From assembly GCF_050633425.1 (NCBI RefSeq), contig NZ_JBOEGM010000021.1, positions 83,138-147,137 on the forward strand: a stretch of 64,000 nucleotides of DNA, written 5' to 3'. The translations under genes and the position numbers were made by a program. Each line of letters opens with the position of its first letter. The stretch's first letter is position 1. The notes under the pieces were generated by a model. The model ran no database searches, was not told the origin of the DNA, and was given only the letters and a program-made list of their open reading frames with translations. This document shows, in pieces, positions 25,017 through 32,949 of this stretch. The DNA comes from Pelagimonas sp050633425 (GTDB taxonomy: Bacteria > Pseudomonadota > Alphaproteobacteria > Rhodobacterales > Rhodobacteraceae).

Positions 25017-26458
25017 GCCAACGCGCCCTTAATCGCCGGATATAGCGCGCGATACCTCTGATAGGCCGCCTCATAATCGGCCACCAAATCCGCCTTGGGC
25101 GCAATCACTTCGCCGATGTCTGGCTGGGTCATCACCTCTTCAACTTCCGCACCGCGCGCCACCATCGCCAAGCGTGCCGCCCCCAGCGCCGCGCCAAATT
25201 CACCGTCCTTGGGCAAGGACAGCGGCAGGTTCAGCACCGTCGCCAACATTTCCGTCCAGACCCGGCTTTGCGTGCCGCCGCCAATCGCCAGCACTTCGGT
25301 CAACTCCGTCCCGGTCGCCCGCAAGGCCTCCAGACAATCGCGCAGGGCATAACACACGCCCTCCATCACCGCCTGGACCAGCGCCTCATCGCCCCCACCG
25401 ACATCAAGCCCAACCAAAGCACCGCGCATGTCACTATCGTTATGCGGTGTGCGCTCACCTGATAAATATGGTAAAAACAACGCCTTACCCGGCCCATCCA
25501 CCGATGCAACCAAAGCCGACAACTCTGCCGGGCTTTGTTTGAGCCGCGCCGAGAGCCAGTTGAGCGCATCTGTCGCCGCCAAAATCACCCCCATCTGATA
25601 CCAACGCCCCGGCACCGCGTGGCAAAACGTATGCACCGCCGTCGCGGGATCGGGGGCAAAGCTATCCTTCGCCGCCAACAAAACCCCCGAGGTCCCCAGC
25701 GACACAAACCCCTGCCCCTCTTTGAAACAGCCAACGCCACAGGCCGCGACCGCATTATCGCCGCCACCGCCCGCCACCGCGACCTCACCGGTGCCCCAGT
25801 CATCGCGCAGCGCAGGCCGCACCACCCCGGACATGCCCGATCCTTCCACTAGGCGCGGCATTTGATCTTCGCGCATATGCCCTTGTTTCAAAAGCAAATC
25901 TGACCAGTTCCGCGCACCAACATCAAGCCAGCTTGTCCCAGCCGCATCTGACATATCCCCCACATGATCACCGGTCAGCCAAAGCCGCAGGTAATCCTTG
26001 GGCAGCAAGACTTTCTTCACCTGTGCAAAAATATCGGGTTCATGGGCCTCAACCCAGAGCAATTTCGGCGCGGTAAATCCGGGGAAAACAATGTTTCCAG
26101 ACAGTTCGCGCACACCAGAGGCCGCGTCCAACATCGCTGCTTCATCGGCGCAACGGGTGTCATTCCACAAGATACAGGGCCGCAAAACCGCGTCATCCGC
26201 ACCCAGCAAAACCGCGCCATGCATATGGCCGCTGATCCCGATACCACTCAGCTTGGCAAATGCGGCGCTTTGGGTTTTTTTGAGATCTGAAATCACTGTT
26301 TTACAAGCGGTTACCCAATCCGCCGGGTCCTGTTCGCTCCAGCCAGAATGCGGGTGCGAAACATCATAATGCGCCTCTGCTGACCCCACCGGCGCACCGT
26401 TTTCATCCACCAAAAGGGCGCGCAGCCCCGATGTGCCCAGATCAAGCCCAAGATACAT
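25013..26458 (-). CDS. xylB: Xylulokinase
   Basis: 481 aa FGGY-family kinase phosphorylating D-xylulose to xylulose 5-phosphate. Evidence: N-terminal phosphate loop LGLDLGTSGLRALLVD, the GHMHGAVLL block with active-site neighbourhood near 78, GGGGDNAVAACGVG near 250, and the adenosine motif AIGGGTQSRVWTEMLA near 400. The start at 26458 has GGGAGGAAATC; 14 extra codons upstream lack similarity. It completes the xylose pathway begun by XylA and is coupled to the MauG-like gene by ATGA. Confidence 0.96.
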   Translation of the reverse strand: MYLGLDLGTSGLRALLVDENGAPVGSAEAHYDVSHPHSGWSEQDPADWVTACKTVISDLKKTQSAAFAKLSGIGISGHMHGAVLLGADDAVLRPCILWNDTRCADEAAMLDAASGVRELSGNIVFPGFTAPKLLWVEAHEPDIFAQVKKVLLPKDYLRLWLTGDHVGDMSDAAGTSWLDVGARNWSDLLLKQGHMREDQMPRLVEGSGMSGVVRPALRDDWGTGEVAVAGGGGDNAVAACGVGCFKEGQGFVSLGTSGVLLAAKDSFAPDPATAVHTFCHAVPGRWYQMGVILAATDALNWLSARLKQSPAELSALVASVDGPGKALFLPYLSGERTPHNDSDMRGALVGLDVGGGDEALVQAVMEGVCYALRDCLEALRATGTELTEVLAIGGGTQSRVWTEMLATVLNLPLSLPKDGEFGAALGAARLAMVARGAEVEEVMTQPDIGEVIAPKADLVADYEAAYQRYRALYPAIKGALA

Positions 26459-26685
26459 GATTTCCTCCCACGGAAAGTCAGCGGCGACTCCCATCGCCAT
26501 TTATTTTATTGCTAGAAATTAATCGGCAACGCGGGCTCTGTCAAAAGGTTTTCTAGGTTGGGATTTCGGCGAGAACCTGCATCACTCGTTCCAGAGCACC
26601 CGCGCCCTCCCACGCTCCGATCTCGGTTTTCTGGATGACAGAACGCATCGCTAAACCTGCGCCAAGCCATTGAACCCCTTATACT
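26459..26685. other. Intergenic region with a short unrecognised coding-like remnant
   Basis: On the minus strand, roughly 26680 to 26553, the frame reads WLGAGLAMRSVIQKTEIG and ends ALERVMQVLAEIPT before a TAG. The codon bias looks real and a stop lies just upstream, so this may be the C-terminal stub of a lost gene. I could not assign a family. Confidence 0.25.
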
Positions 26686-27288
26686 TTAATTGGTCGACAG
26701 GATGTCCAGATCCGCCTTGGGAACTGTAACCCAGAAGTGGGTCTCATCAGGCGACCACCATGCCTTGCGCGGAACGTGTTCGAACACAAATGTCACCTCC
26801 TCAACGCGCGCACAGCCGTTCAACTCCGCCGCAACAGAACTGTCGAACCCACTCCGGGCGCTATACGGCTTGGTCCAGTTTGTACCTAAATTCATTGGAT
26901 CAGAACCAACGTTCTGCCCTTCGCTATCAAAATACATCAGCAGGATTCCGTGTTCTCCAACCAAGAATACATCCTCGGCAGTCGTCAAATCGAACTCTGT
27001 GACCTTGGCTATATCCCTTGGAAAGATCGCGTATTGAGGAAGAAGACACATGATTTCCATCGATGGTGAGAGCAGTGTTTCCATTGGGATTGCACCCTTG
27101 TCCCCCAGAGACCGCATCAACTCTAAAGTGAAAATGTCGTTGTCAGAATCATTGGGAAACTGCGCAGAAATCAGTGCCAAAATCAGTAAGAGTACCGGCG
27201 CTCCAAATATGACGATCACAACCAAAGCAAACAACGCCTTGGCGACACTGTCAAAATCGTAAAAAATCCGGCTTACTACCCGCCTCAA
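26686..27288 (-). CDS. Hypothetical single-pass membrane protein
   Basis: 200 aa, no family recognised. A short basic start is followed by a strong membrane helix at about 18-42 (LFALVVIVIFGAPVLLLILALI) and a soluble domain of about 155 residues rich in aromatic and acidic residues, probably outside the membrane. The start appears to be a TTG at 27288 with GGGAGAG upstream; ATG codons in frame come too late to include the helix. The base composition is somewhat more AT-rich than its neighbours. It is divergent from lepA, with 220 bases between. Confidence 0.6.
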   Translation of the reverse strand: MRRVVSRIFYDFDSVAKALFALVVIVIFGAPVLLLILALISAQFPNDSDNDIFTLELMRSLGDKGAIPMETLLSPSMEIMCLLPQYAIFPRDIAKVTEFDLTTAEDVFLVGEHGILLMYFDSEGQNVGSDPMNLGTNWTKPYSARSGFDSSVAAELNGCARVEEVTFVFEHVPRKAWWSPDETHFWVTVPKADLDILSTN

Positions 27289-27508
27289 CTCACCACTCTC
27301 CCATCAATCGTTCCCAAAAAGACCTCCGAATTTAAGGCTGTCAGCACACTTCAATCGGCCCCAGCATGGCGAAACGAGGTAATGTCGCGAACCTGAGGCC
27401 CGTTCCCTCAAATCCGCACAGCAAAACAGCTTCATTTTCGCCCTATGACCCAGCGCTATATACCTTAAGCACACAACTCATCTTGACCACCCAAAGATTC
27501 CACCGCAT

Positions 27509-29320
27509 ATGCCATCCATGACCCCATTAGATCGCATCCGCAACTTCTCCATCGTCGCCCATATTGACCACGGGAAATCCACCCTGGCCGACCGGCTGAT
27601 CCAATCCACCAACACGGTGGCCGAACGGGATATGCAAGAGCAGCTCCTTGACAGCATGGACATCGAGCGTGAACGCGGCATCACCATCAAGGCCAACACC
27701 GTTCGCATTGATTACACCGCGAATGACGGCAAGGATTACGTGTTGAACCTGATCGACACCCCCGGCCACGTGGATTTTGCCTATGAGGTCAGCCGCTCGA
27801 TGCGTGCGGTCGAAGGCTCTTTGCTGGTTGTTGACGCCTCCCAAGGGGTTGAGGCGCAGACGCTGGCCAATGTTTACACCGCCATCGAGGCCGACCACGA
27901 AATCGTGCCGGTTTTGAACAAGGTCGACCTGCCCGCCGCCGAACCCGAACGTGTGGCCGAACAGATCGAAGACGTCATCGGCATCGACGCCTCTGACGCC
28001 TGCCTGATTTCCGCCAAAACCGGCATCGGCATCCCCGATGTGCTTGAGGCTATCGTCACCCGCCTGCCCTGCCCGCATTCCGGCGACCCGGATGCGCCGC
28101 TTCAGGCCATGCTGGTGGATAGCTGGTATGACCCCTATCTCGGCGTTGTTGTTCTGGTGCGCATCATGGACGGCACCCTGAAAAAGGGTGACCAGATCAA
28201 GATGTTGCAGACCGGTGCCAAATACGGTGTTGACCGGATCGGCGTCTTTCGTCCGCAAATGGAAAACGTCGAGGCGCTTGGCCCCGGCGAGATGGGCTTT
28301 ATCACCGCCTCGATCAAACAGGTCCGCGACACCCGCGTTGGCGACACCATCACCCACGAGAAGAAAGGCACCGACAAAGCCTTGCCGGGCTTTAAGCCGT
28401 CTCAGCCGGTGGTGTTCTGTGGCCTCTTCCCGGTCGATAGCTCCGAATTCGAAGACCTGCGTGACGCGATTGAAAAACTGGCGCTCAACGACGCCTCCTT
28501 CTCCTACGAAATGGAAACCTCTGCCGCGCTTGGCTTTGGCTTCCGGTGTGGTTTCCTTGGCCTCTTGCACCTCGAAGTGATCCGCGACCGGATTGAACGC
28601 GAATACAATATCGAGCTGATCACAACCGCGCCCTCGGTGATCTATCACATCTACCAAAAAGACGGCACCAAGCACGAGCTGCATAATCCGGCCGACATGC
28701 CCGACCCGTCGACCATCGACCACCTCGAAGAGCCGCGCATCAAGGCCACCATCCTTGTGCCCGACGAATACCTTGGTGACGTGCTCAAGCTCTGCCAAGA
28801 CCGTCGCGGCATTCAGCTTGACCTGACCTATGCCGGTGCCCGCGCCATGGTTGTCTATGACCTACCCCTGAACGAGGTGGTGTTCGACTTCTATGATCGC
28901 CTGAAATCAGTAACAAAGGGTTACGCCTCGTTTGATTATCAAATGGAAGGCTACCGCGAGGATAACCTCGTGAAAATGTCGATCCTTGTGAATGACGAAC
29001 CGGTGGATGCGCTCTCGACCATGGTGCACCGTGACCGCGCCGATATGCGGGGCCGCGCCATGTGTGAAAAGCTCAAGGATTTGATCCCGCGCCACATGTT
29101 CAAAATCCCGATCCAAGCGGCCATTGGCGGCAAAGTCATCGCGCGCGAGACCCTGTCGGCAATGCGCAAAGACGTGACCGCGAAATGCTATGGCGGCGAT
29201 GCGACCCGGAAAAAGAAACTGCTGGAAAAGCAGAAGGCCGGTAAGAAAAAGATGCGCCAGTTTGGGAAAGTTGATATCCCACAAGAAGCGTTTATATCGG
29301 CATTAAAAATGGATGACTAG
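27509..29320 (+). CDS. lepA: Elongation factor 4 (LepA), ribosome back-translocase GTPase
   Basis: 603 aa, full length. GTPase motifs: AHIDHGKST (G1), RGITIKANTV (switch I), DTPGHVDFAYEV (G3), NKVDLPAAEPE (G4) and SAKTGIG (G5). The LepA-specific C-terminal domain ends KKKLLEKQKAGKKKMRQFGKVDIPQEAF. It acts on ribosomes during translation under ionic or cold stress. The start is either 27509 or the Met three codons on. The AT-rich gene at 29324 begins four bases after its stop. Confidence 0.98.
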   Translation: MPSMTPLDRIRNFSIVAHIDHGKSTLADRLIQSTNTVAERDMQEQLLDSMDIERERGITIKANTVRIDYTANDGKDYVLNLIDTPGHVDFAYEVSRSMRAVEGSLLVVDASQGVEAQTLANVYTAIEADHEIVPVLNKVDLPAAEPERVAEQIEDVIGIDASDACLISAKTGIGIPDVLEAIVTRLPCPHSGDPDAPLQAMLVDSWYDPYLGVVVLVRIMDGTLKKGDQIKMLQTGAKYGVDRIGVFRPQMENVEALGPGEMGFITASIKQVRDTRVGDTITHEKKGTDKALPGFKPSQPVVFCGLFPVDSSEFEDLRDAIEKLALNDASFSYEMETSAALGFGFRCGFLGLLHLEVIRDRIEREYNIELITTAPSVIYHIYQKDGTKHELHNPADMPDPSTIDHLEEPRIKATILVPDEYLGDVLKLCQDRRGIQLDLTYAGARAMVVYDLPLNEVVFDFYDRLKSVTKGYASFDYQMEGYREDNLVKMSILVNDEPVDALSTMVHRDRADMRGRAMCEKLKDLIPRHMFKIPIQAAIGGKVIARETLSAMRKDVTAKCYGGDATRKKKLLEKQKAGKKKMRQFGKVDIPQEAFISALKMDD

Positions 29321-29323
29321 CAA

Positions 29324-30070
29324 TTGGCTATTAAACGTACAAATGTACCATTAGCTTTCGATGGCTTGATCTCTGTTCCGATTGAGAGCCGCCCCAAGCC
29401 GTCGGAAGTCCGTCCGTACCTAAAAAATCTGCAATCACACGTTCTGACTCAAACGCGGCTTGCGATGGATTTGTGTGATCAAGATCCTAACGCTCTAGCA
29501 GAGCTACAATCTGATTTATCTAAGCTTTTCACTTCACTTTCGACCGAAACGCAATACATTCGAATACCTGTTGTTTGGTCTATTTGGAAGAAACTCTGCG
29601 AACAGCAACAAAGCGTATCGGAGCGCTTAGTGGATTCAACCGCTGTTGAAAAACAGCTTGCGGAAGTCACTCAAGTACTTGGTGTATATCTCAGCCACTT
29701 TGATCTCTCAGATCATCTGTCGGAGTCGTACAAGCGTCAGATCAATGGTGACCCGAACGTTGACACAGCGTTTTTTCACGAATTGGAAACCAGAGTGTCT
29801 CAGTTCGAAGAAAGCAGAAATGGCGTTTTTTCGAACGAGTTAGAAAGGACAAAGCGTCTCTCGTCAGTACTAAGCTTACCCAGTGGTGTTGTTCCAAAAG
29901 CAACCTACTTGAGCATCCTTTTCTTTCGGAACTTTCAAGTAGCAACGAACATGACAGCCAAATTTCTTTCTGCAATCGCAGCGGGATGGATCTTGGCCGC
30001 CACCAGTGGTGCGCTTCCTTCTTTGAAACCAGTGTTCGCGTACCTCTTGGGAATGCTAGGTTTGCAATGA
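29324..30070 (+). CDS. Unknown AT-rich helical protein with C-terminal membrane segment
   Basis: 248 aa, no family recognised. Residues 35-185 are strongly helical with heptad-like stretches (ALAELQSDLSKLFTSLSTETQYI, VSERLVDSTAVEKQLAEVTQVLGVYL, ETRVSQFEESRNGVFSNELERTKRL), and the last 50 residues contain one or two hydrophobic segments (FLSAIAAGWILAATSGALP, PVFAYLLGMLGLQ). Codon use and base composition are much more AT-rich than lepA. The proposed start is a TTG at 29324, four bases after the lepA stop; there is no convincing ATG near it. Its end overlaps the next gene by ATGA, so the pair forms a two-gene cassette likely acquired by transfer. Confidence 0.62.
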   Translation: MAIKRTNVPLAFDGLISVPIESRPKPSEVRPYLKNLQSHVLTQTRLAMDLCDQDPNALAELQSDLSKLFTSLSTETQYIRIPVVWSIWKKLCEQQQSVSERLVDSTAVEKQLAEVTQVLGVYLSHFDLSDHLSESYKRQINGDPNVDTAFFHELETRVSQFEESRNGVFSNELERTKRLSSVLSLPSGVVPKATYLSILFFRNFQVATNMTAKFLSAIAAGWILAATSGALPSLKPVFAYLLGMLGLQ

Positions 30071-30426
30071 CTCAATTCGTCCTACAGAACTATTTCGCAA
30101 TCGTTGCAATTTTAGGCTGCATCAGCGCTCTACTTCATTTGATTTTTCTTTTTCTGGGATTTGAAGATAGTTGGTCAATTTGGGCGTTCTTTGGCAAAGC
30201 TTCAGCTTTAATGAACGTGGCTATAGTTGTACCACTGTTTGCTGCTCTAAAAGACCCCAGTGTCTTCAGCACCTTGCAGGGAGCCGATGGTGTGGTCTTT
30301 TTGGCAATCTTTGTAATACTTTACGCTGGAATACAAAGCATCGTCCCGAAATACCTAGCAGCGAAAACTGTAGCTTTGGCAAAGGACAGGTTTGACAATA
30401 ACATGAAATCTATACCTAAGGAATAG
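30067..30426 (+). CDS. Unknown small polytopic membrane protein, partner of the preceding gene
   Basis: 119 aa with three hydrophobic helices: NYFAIVAILGCISALLHLIFLFLG, ASALMNVAIVVPLFAAL and VVFLAIFVILYAGIQSIV, and a basic C-terminus. No family recognised. The ATG at 30067 overlaps the stop of the preceding gene (ATGA), implying coupled translation and probably a joint membrane complex. Like its partner it is AT-rich (the line 30121-30180 is about one third GC by hand count). A REP-like element and the RAYT gene follow immediately on the other strand. Confidence 0.62.
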   Translation: MTQFVLQNYFAIVAILGCISALLHLIFLFLGFEDSWSIWAFFGKASALMNVAIVVPLFAALKDPSVFSTLQGADGVVFLAIFVILYAGIQSIVPKYLAAKTVALAKDRFDNNMKSIPKE

Positions 30427-30436
30427 ACCGCTAAGC

Positions 30437-30460
30437 CGTTGGGGTTTCACCCCACCATCC
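30437..30460. repeat. REP-like palindrome (copy 3) overlapping the RAYT stop codon
   Basis: TTGGGGTTTCACCCCACC is closely related to the two palindromes at 30651 and 30701. The TGA of the transposase gene lies within it, so the last residues of the protein are encoded by the repeat. Confidence 0.7.
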
Positions 30461-30998
30461 CCCAAAACCTCTGATCAAAATGCACGGACGAATACGGCCA
30501 ATCCTCGGGTCGCTCAACAAACCCATGTTTCACCGGGTTCATCCAACAATACTCCAGATGCGCCCGATAATCCGCCTCATCGCGAATATGATGCTCCCAA
30601 AACCGCCTCTGCCAAATCCCGGTTTCGCCTTTTCGGATTTTAGAGGCAGACCGTAGGGTGGGGTTCCACCCCACCGGCCAACGTCTGTTGCTCTGACCAT
30701 CGGTGGGGTAAAACCCCACCCTACCGCTTCCAGAAACCGCACGCGAAAACCGAGACTTTATCGCTCCCCAACGCCGGCCGTAATCTCGATCTCCGACGGG
30801 CATCCGCCATATGCAATGAATGTGATCTGGCAACACCACCCACGCCTCGATGGCAAAGGGCCTTTGCTGTCTCGTCACCCGAACAGCTTCTCGCAAATGG
30901 GCAATTTCTCGGACCAGCAAGTCACTCTGCCGATCCGCCAAATTGACCGTAAAGAAAACCAAGGCTCCCGTAACCTTTGGGCGCAAATATTTGGACAT
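30447..30998 (-). CDS. REP-associated tyrosine transposase (RAYT) with a REP pair inside the frame
   Basis: 183 aa single-strand DNA nuclease of the Y1/HUH type that mobilises or maintains REP palindromes. The HUH motif is PDHIHCIW (His59, His61), and the catalytic Tyr is probably Tyr150 in DYRAHLEYCWMNPVKHG, a hallmark of RAYTs. Residues about 92-117 (RVGFYPTDG ... RWPVGWNPTLRS) have no counterpart in typical RAYTs and are encoded by two inverted REP-like palindromes and their spacer; the flanking protein blocks (RRWGAIKSRFSRAV and GETGIWQRRFWEHHIRDEADY) are normally nearly adjacent. The frame is kept, so the protein could still be made. Whether it is active is unknown. Confidence 0.88.
   Translation of the reverse strand: MSKYLRPKVTGALVFFTVNLADRQSDLLVREIAHLREAVRVTRQQRPFAIEAWVVLPDHIHCIWRMPVGDRDYGRRWGAIKSRFSRAVSGSGRVGFYPTDGQSNRRWPVGWNPTLRSASKIRKGETGIWQRRFWEHHIRDEADYRAHLEYCWMNPVKHGFVERPEDWPYSSVHFDQRFWGMVG
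30651..30726. repeat. Inverted pair of REP-like palindromes (BIME-like) within the RAYT gene
   Basis: Copy 1 (30651-30677) contains GTAGGGTGGGGTTCCACCCC and copy 2 (30701-30726) is its near reverse complement, containing GGTGGGGTAAAACCCCACCC; 23 bases separate them. Each is itself a palindrome with a short loop. The organisation is that of a bacterial interspersed mosaic element, here inside the coding sequence of the enzyme family that acts on such repeats. Confidence 0.8.
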
Positions 30999-31041
30999 CG
31001 TGAGAGATCACCAAATCTTGGTTAAAACCTCGTAAATCCCC

Positions 31042-31458
31042 TCACTCCCGCTCCACCCTAAACCGCTTCGCAAACTTCCACGGTTGCGTGGTGATCAACA
31101 CCGGGTCGTCCGCCCACGGGTCGCGTCCGCGCGCCGCTTGGTCCAAAACCCGTTCCGTCCGATCCTCACCGCCCACCGGCTGCCCCGCGTTTAACCGCGC
31201 CAGCTCTTCTGCCGCTTGCACCGATTTCGCGGCCCGCCAGCGGGAATATTCGCGCTCCAGCTCATTGGCCTTTTGCGTCTCGACCTTGCCCAACAAAGCC
31301 TCCAGCATTTTGAGCTGATAAAACGGGATCACCGCCGCGACATGTTTGCCATGCCGGGTCAGCCACAAATGCCCGCCCTGTTCTTCGACCCATTTCAGCC
31401 GCTTTCCCGCCTTCTCACGAAACTGTGAGATGGCGATACGCTGATAATCATGTTCCAT
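31042..31458 (-). CDS. Phd/YefM-like antitoxin-domain protein, no toxin partner seen
   Basis: 138 aa. Residues 8-55 (ISQFREKAGKRLKWVEEQGGHLWLTRHGKHVAAVIPFYQLKMLEALLG) have the Phd/YefM pattern: an N-terminal strand-helix, a strand ending in the (V/I)xxHGxxVAAVIP motif and an amphipathic helix. This fold binds its own operator. The C-terminal half is helical and charged (KANELEREYSRWRAAKS) and ends in a Trp-containing tail; in antitoxins this part blocks the toxin. Neither neighbour looks like a RelE, Doc or PIN toxin, so it is an orphan or works alone. The inverted repeat at 31486-31595 lies just upstream of the start. Confidence 0.65.
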   Translation of the reverse strand: MEHDYQRIAISQFREKAGKRLKWVEEQGGHLWLTRHGKHVAAVIPFYQLKMLEALLGKVETQKANELEREYSRWRAAKSVQAAEELARLNAGQPVGGEDRTERVLDQAARGRDPWADDPVLITTQPWKFAKRFRVERE

Positions 31459-31485
31459 GGTGGCAGCCCCAGATGTTCATTACCG

Positions 31486-31595
31486 ATCTGTCCGAAACAG
31501 GGCTAGAATCGGACAGATTGCCAAATCCGGGGCCCCAGCCCCCTCGCTGGGCACCCGATGCAATCTCCCCCAAACAAACCCTGTTTCGGACAGAT
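31486..31595. repeat. 17-bp perfect inverted repeat flanking 76 bp
   Basis: Left arm ATCTGTCCGAAACAGGG (31486-31502) and right arm CCCTGTTTCGGACAGAT (31579-31595) are exact reverse complements. A 13-bp part, TCGGACAGATTGC, also occurs as a direct repeat at 31509-31521 and 31586-31598, and a small CCCAGC/GCTGGG hairpin lies between. The arrangement could be an operator array for the Phd-like gene starting at 31458 or the ends of a decayed miniature element. Confidence 0.6.
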
Positions 31596-31666
31596 TGCAC
31601 CTTAAGAAAAAGCAAACGCCCAGTGGTTAACCCACCGGACGCCGCTGTAACCCATTCAAAACGTGT

Positions 31667-32548
31667 TTAGAGACACGCGGAGACTGCGCAGGCGCTTTCC
31701 GATCCCGCAGCCGGAACCGTTAAGATCGTGGTGTCGACAGCGTTCCCAGTGTCCGTGGGACTGTCGATTTCGACCGGCGAGACCGGATCATTGGGGTAAT
31801 CGGTCTCATAGGGCTCTTCTGGGTATTCCATGGGCTCCTCTTCCACCTCAGCCATAGGGCTTTCGGCAATCGGGGAAACCGGAAGCAGATGCGTTTCCCA
31901 CTGCTTCAGATAGCGGTCAAGCTCAGGCAACGTCGGTTTTTCTCTTTCAATATAAGCCTTTGTCGCGCGCATAGCAGTTTGCAAATCACCGGTCTCAACC
32001 CGATCGAGATGCAAGGTTGTCTCCCAACGTGGGCCGCCCAACCACACGGCTGCATACATAAGTTTGGCGCGAAGCTCTGGTGTGCCGCCGACAATCAACC
32101 CGTCGTAAAACATCCGATGCACGTCTTCCCAACGCCCATCATGCCAGCGGGTGCCTGCCTCGTTGCCGATCCCACAATAGGCGTCATGCACCGCTGCCGC
32201 ATTGACATATTCCGGCGATGTCGGCTTGCCCACAATCGCGGTGAAAATTTCAGGGATCGAGGCCCCATCCGTCAGCGTCCCGCGCGGCGCAACCCATTTA
32301 CGCCCTTGATAATCAACGAAATTCAAGGTCTTTGCGACCGGAAAAAACTTATACGGACGCCGTTGAATTGTGACCGGTGTTGGCTCAACCAAAAGCGGAT
32401 TCTGGTCGAAAACACAGCCACCGGAGGGCCGGGTAAAACAAGACGTTTCTGGCAGGTCCGTGTTTTGTGCCTTCTCCAAAACCGCCAACGGGGCGCAGCC
32501 AGTCAGCGCCACTGCGCAGGCTCCGAAAATTGCAGATCTAAACATCAT
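31667..32548 (-). CDS. DUF1353 lipoprotein
   Basis: 293 aa. A lipoprotein signal (FGACAVALTGC, lipobox LTGC) is followed by a DUF1353 domain at about 65-185, with the characteristic LTDGASIP, VHDAYCG, the RMFYDGLIVGGT block and a following Leu-rich helix. DUF1353 is also found in phage-associated proteins, and its function is unproven. From about 228 on the tail is acidic and Pro-rich (EVEEEPMEYPEEPYETDYPNDP), possibly a disordered spacer. The TTG/ATG choice at the start does not change the lipobox. It follows the Phd-like gene's upstream repeat on the same strand. Confidence 0.82.
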   Translation of the reverse strand: MMFRSAIFGACAVALTGCAPLAVLEKAQNTDLPETSCFTRPSGGCVFDQNPLLVEPTPVTIQRRPYKFFPVAKTLNFVDYQGRKWVAPRGTLTDGASIPEIFTAIVGKPTSPEYVNAAAVHDAYCGIGNEAGTRWHDGRWEDVHRMFYDGLIVGGTPELRAKLMYAAVWLGGPRWETTLHLDRVETGDLQTAMRATKAYIEREKPTLPELDRYLKQWETHLLPVSPIAESPMAEVEEEPMEYPEEPYETDYPNDPVSPVEIDSPTDTGNAVDTTILTVPAAGSESACAVSACL

Positions 32549-32697
32549 TTTGTCCCGAAAAGAATAAAATACACCTATCGATTAAAAGAAAACCCAATCC
32601 TGAATCAAGTGTAACGGGCCGTCGTTTCGACATTCACCCAAAAGGGTGCCTGTCACTTTTACCATACGGTTCATTTTTGGACAAATACAGCGTTGTT

Positions 32698-32711
32698 CTG
32701 ACCCAGATCAA
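32698..32711 (+). promoter_or_regulatory. FNR/FnrL-like site upstream of a small membrane protein
   Basis: CTGAC-CCAG-ATCAA matches the FNR pattern TTGAT-N4-ATCAA in eight of ten half-site positions, with one half perfect. A possible -10 (TATGTT, 32734-32739) is placed so that the site would be centred near -41, the class II activator position. Predicted by eye only. Confidence 0.35.
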
Positions 32712-32769
32712 AGTTTGCATAGTGAAATCAGAATATGTTGTGCGAAAGGTCAAATGAGGAGTCCTGACG

Positions 32770-32949
32770 ATGCTGCGACTTGCCAGTATTTTGTATTCTA
32801 TCATCTCAACCAGCATGGCTGGCGCATGTGTTATCGCTGTTTTGGTGGCGGGCTATGGTAGCTTGATGCCAATTTTGGCGGCGGCGGCTTTGGGATTTGT
32901 CCTTGCGATTCCAACGGCTTGGTTTGTGTCCAAGGCGATTTACAGCTGA
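32770..32949 (+). CDS. Small two-helix membrane protein (often mislabelled CTP synthetase)
   Basis: 59 aa: MLRLASILYSIISTSMAG followed by two hydrophobic helices (AGACVIAVLVAGYG and PILAAAALGFVLAIPTAWFV) and a short basic end. Homologues are conserved in Rhodobacterales, where databases often carry the misleading name 'CTP synthetase'; nothing here resembles PyrG. GAGGAG precedes the ATG. The 3' end overlaps the end of the convergent phosphatase gene by ten bases. Function unknown. Confidence 0.75.
   Translation: MLRLASILYSIISTSMAGACVIAVLVAGYGSLMPILAAAALGFVLAIPTAWFVSKAIYS

Noticed and set aside
27527..28798. 423-codon open frame antisense to lepA
   Set aside because: Shadow of the GC-rich codon pattern of lepA; composition and lack of domains mark it as non-coding.
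32770..32949. Label 'CTP synthetase'
   Set aside because: A 59-aa two-helix membrane protein has nothing in common with PyrG.
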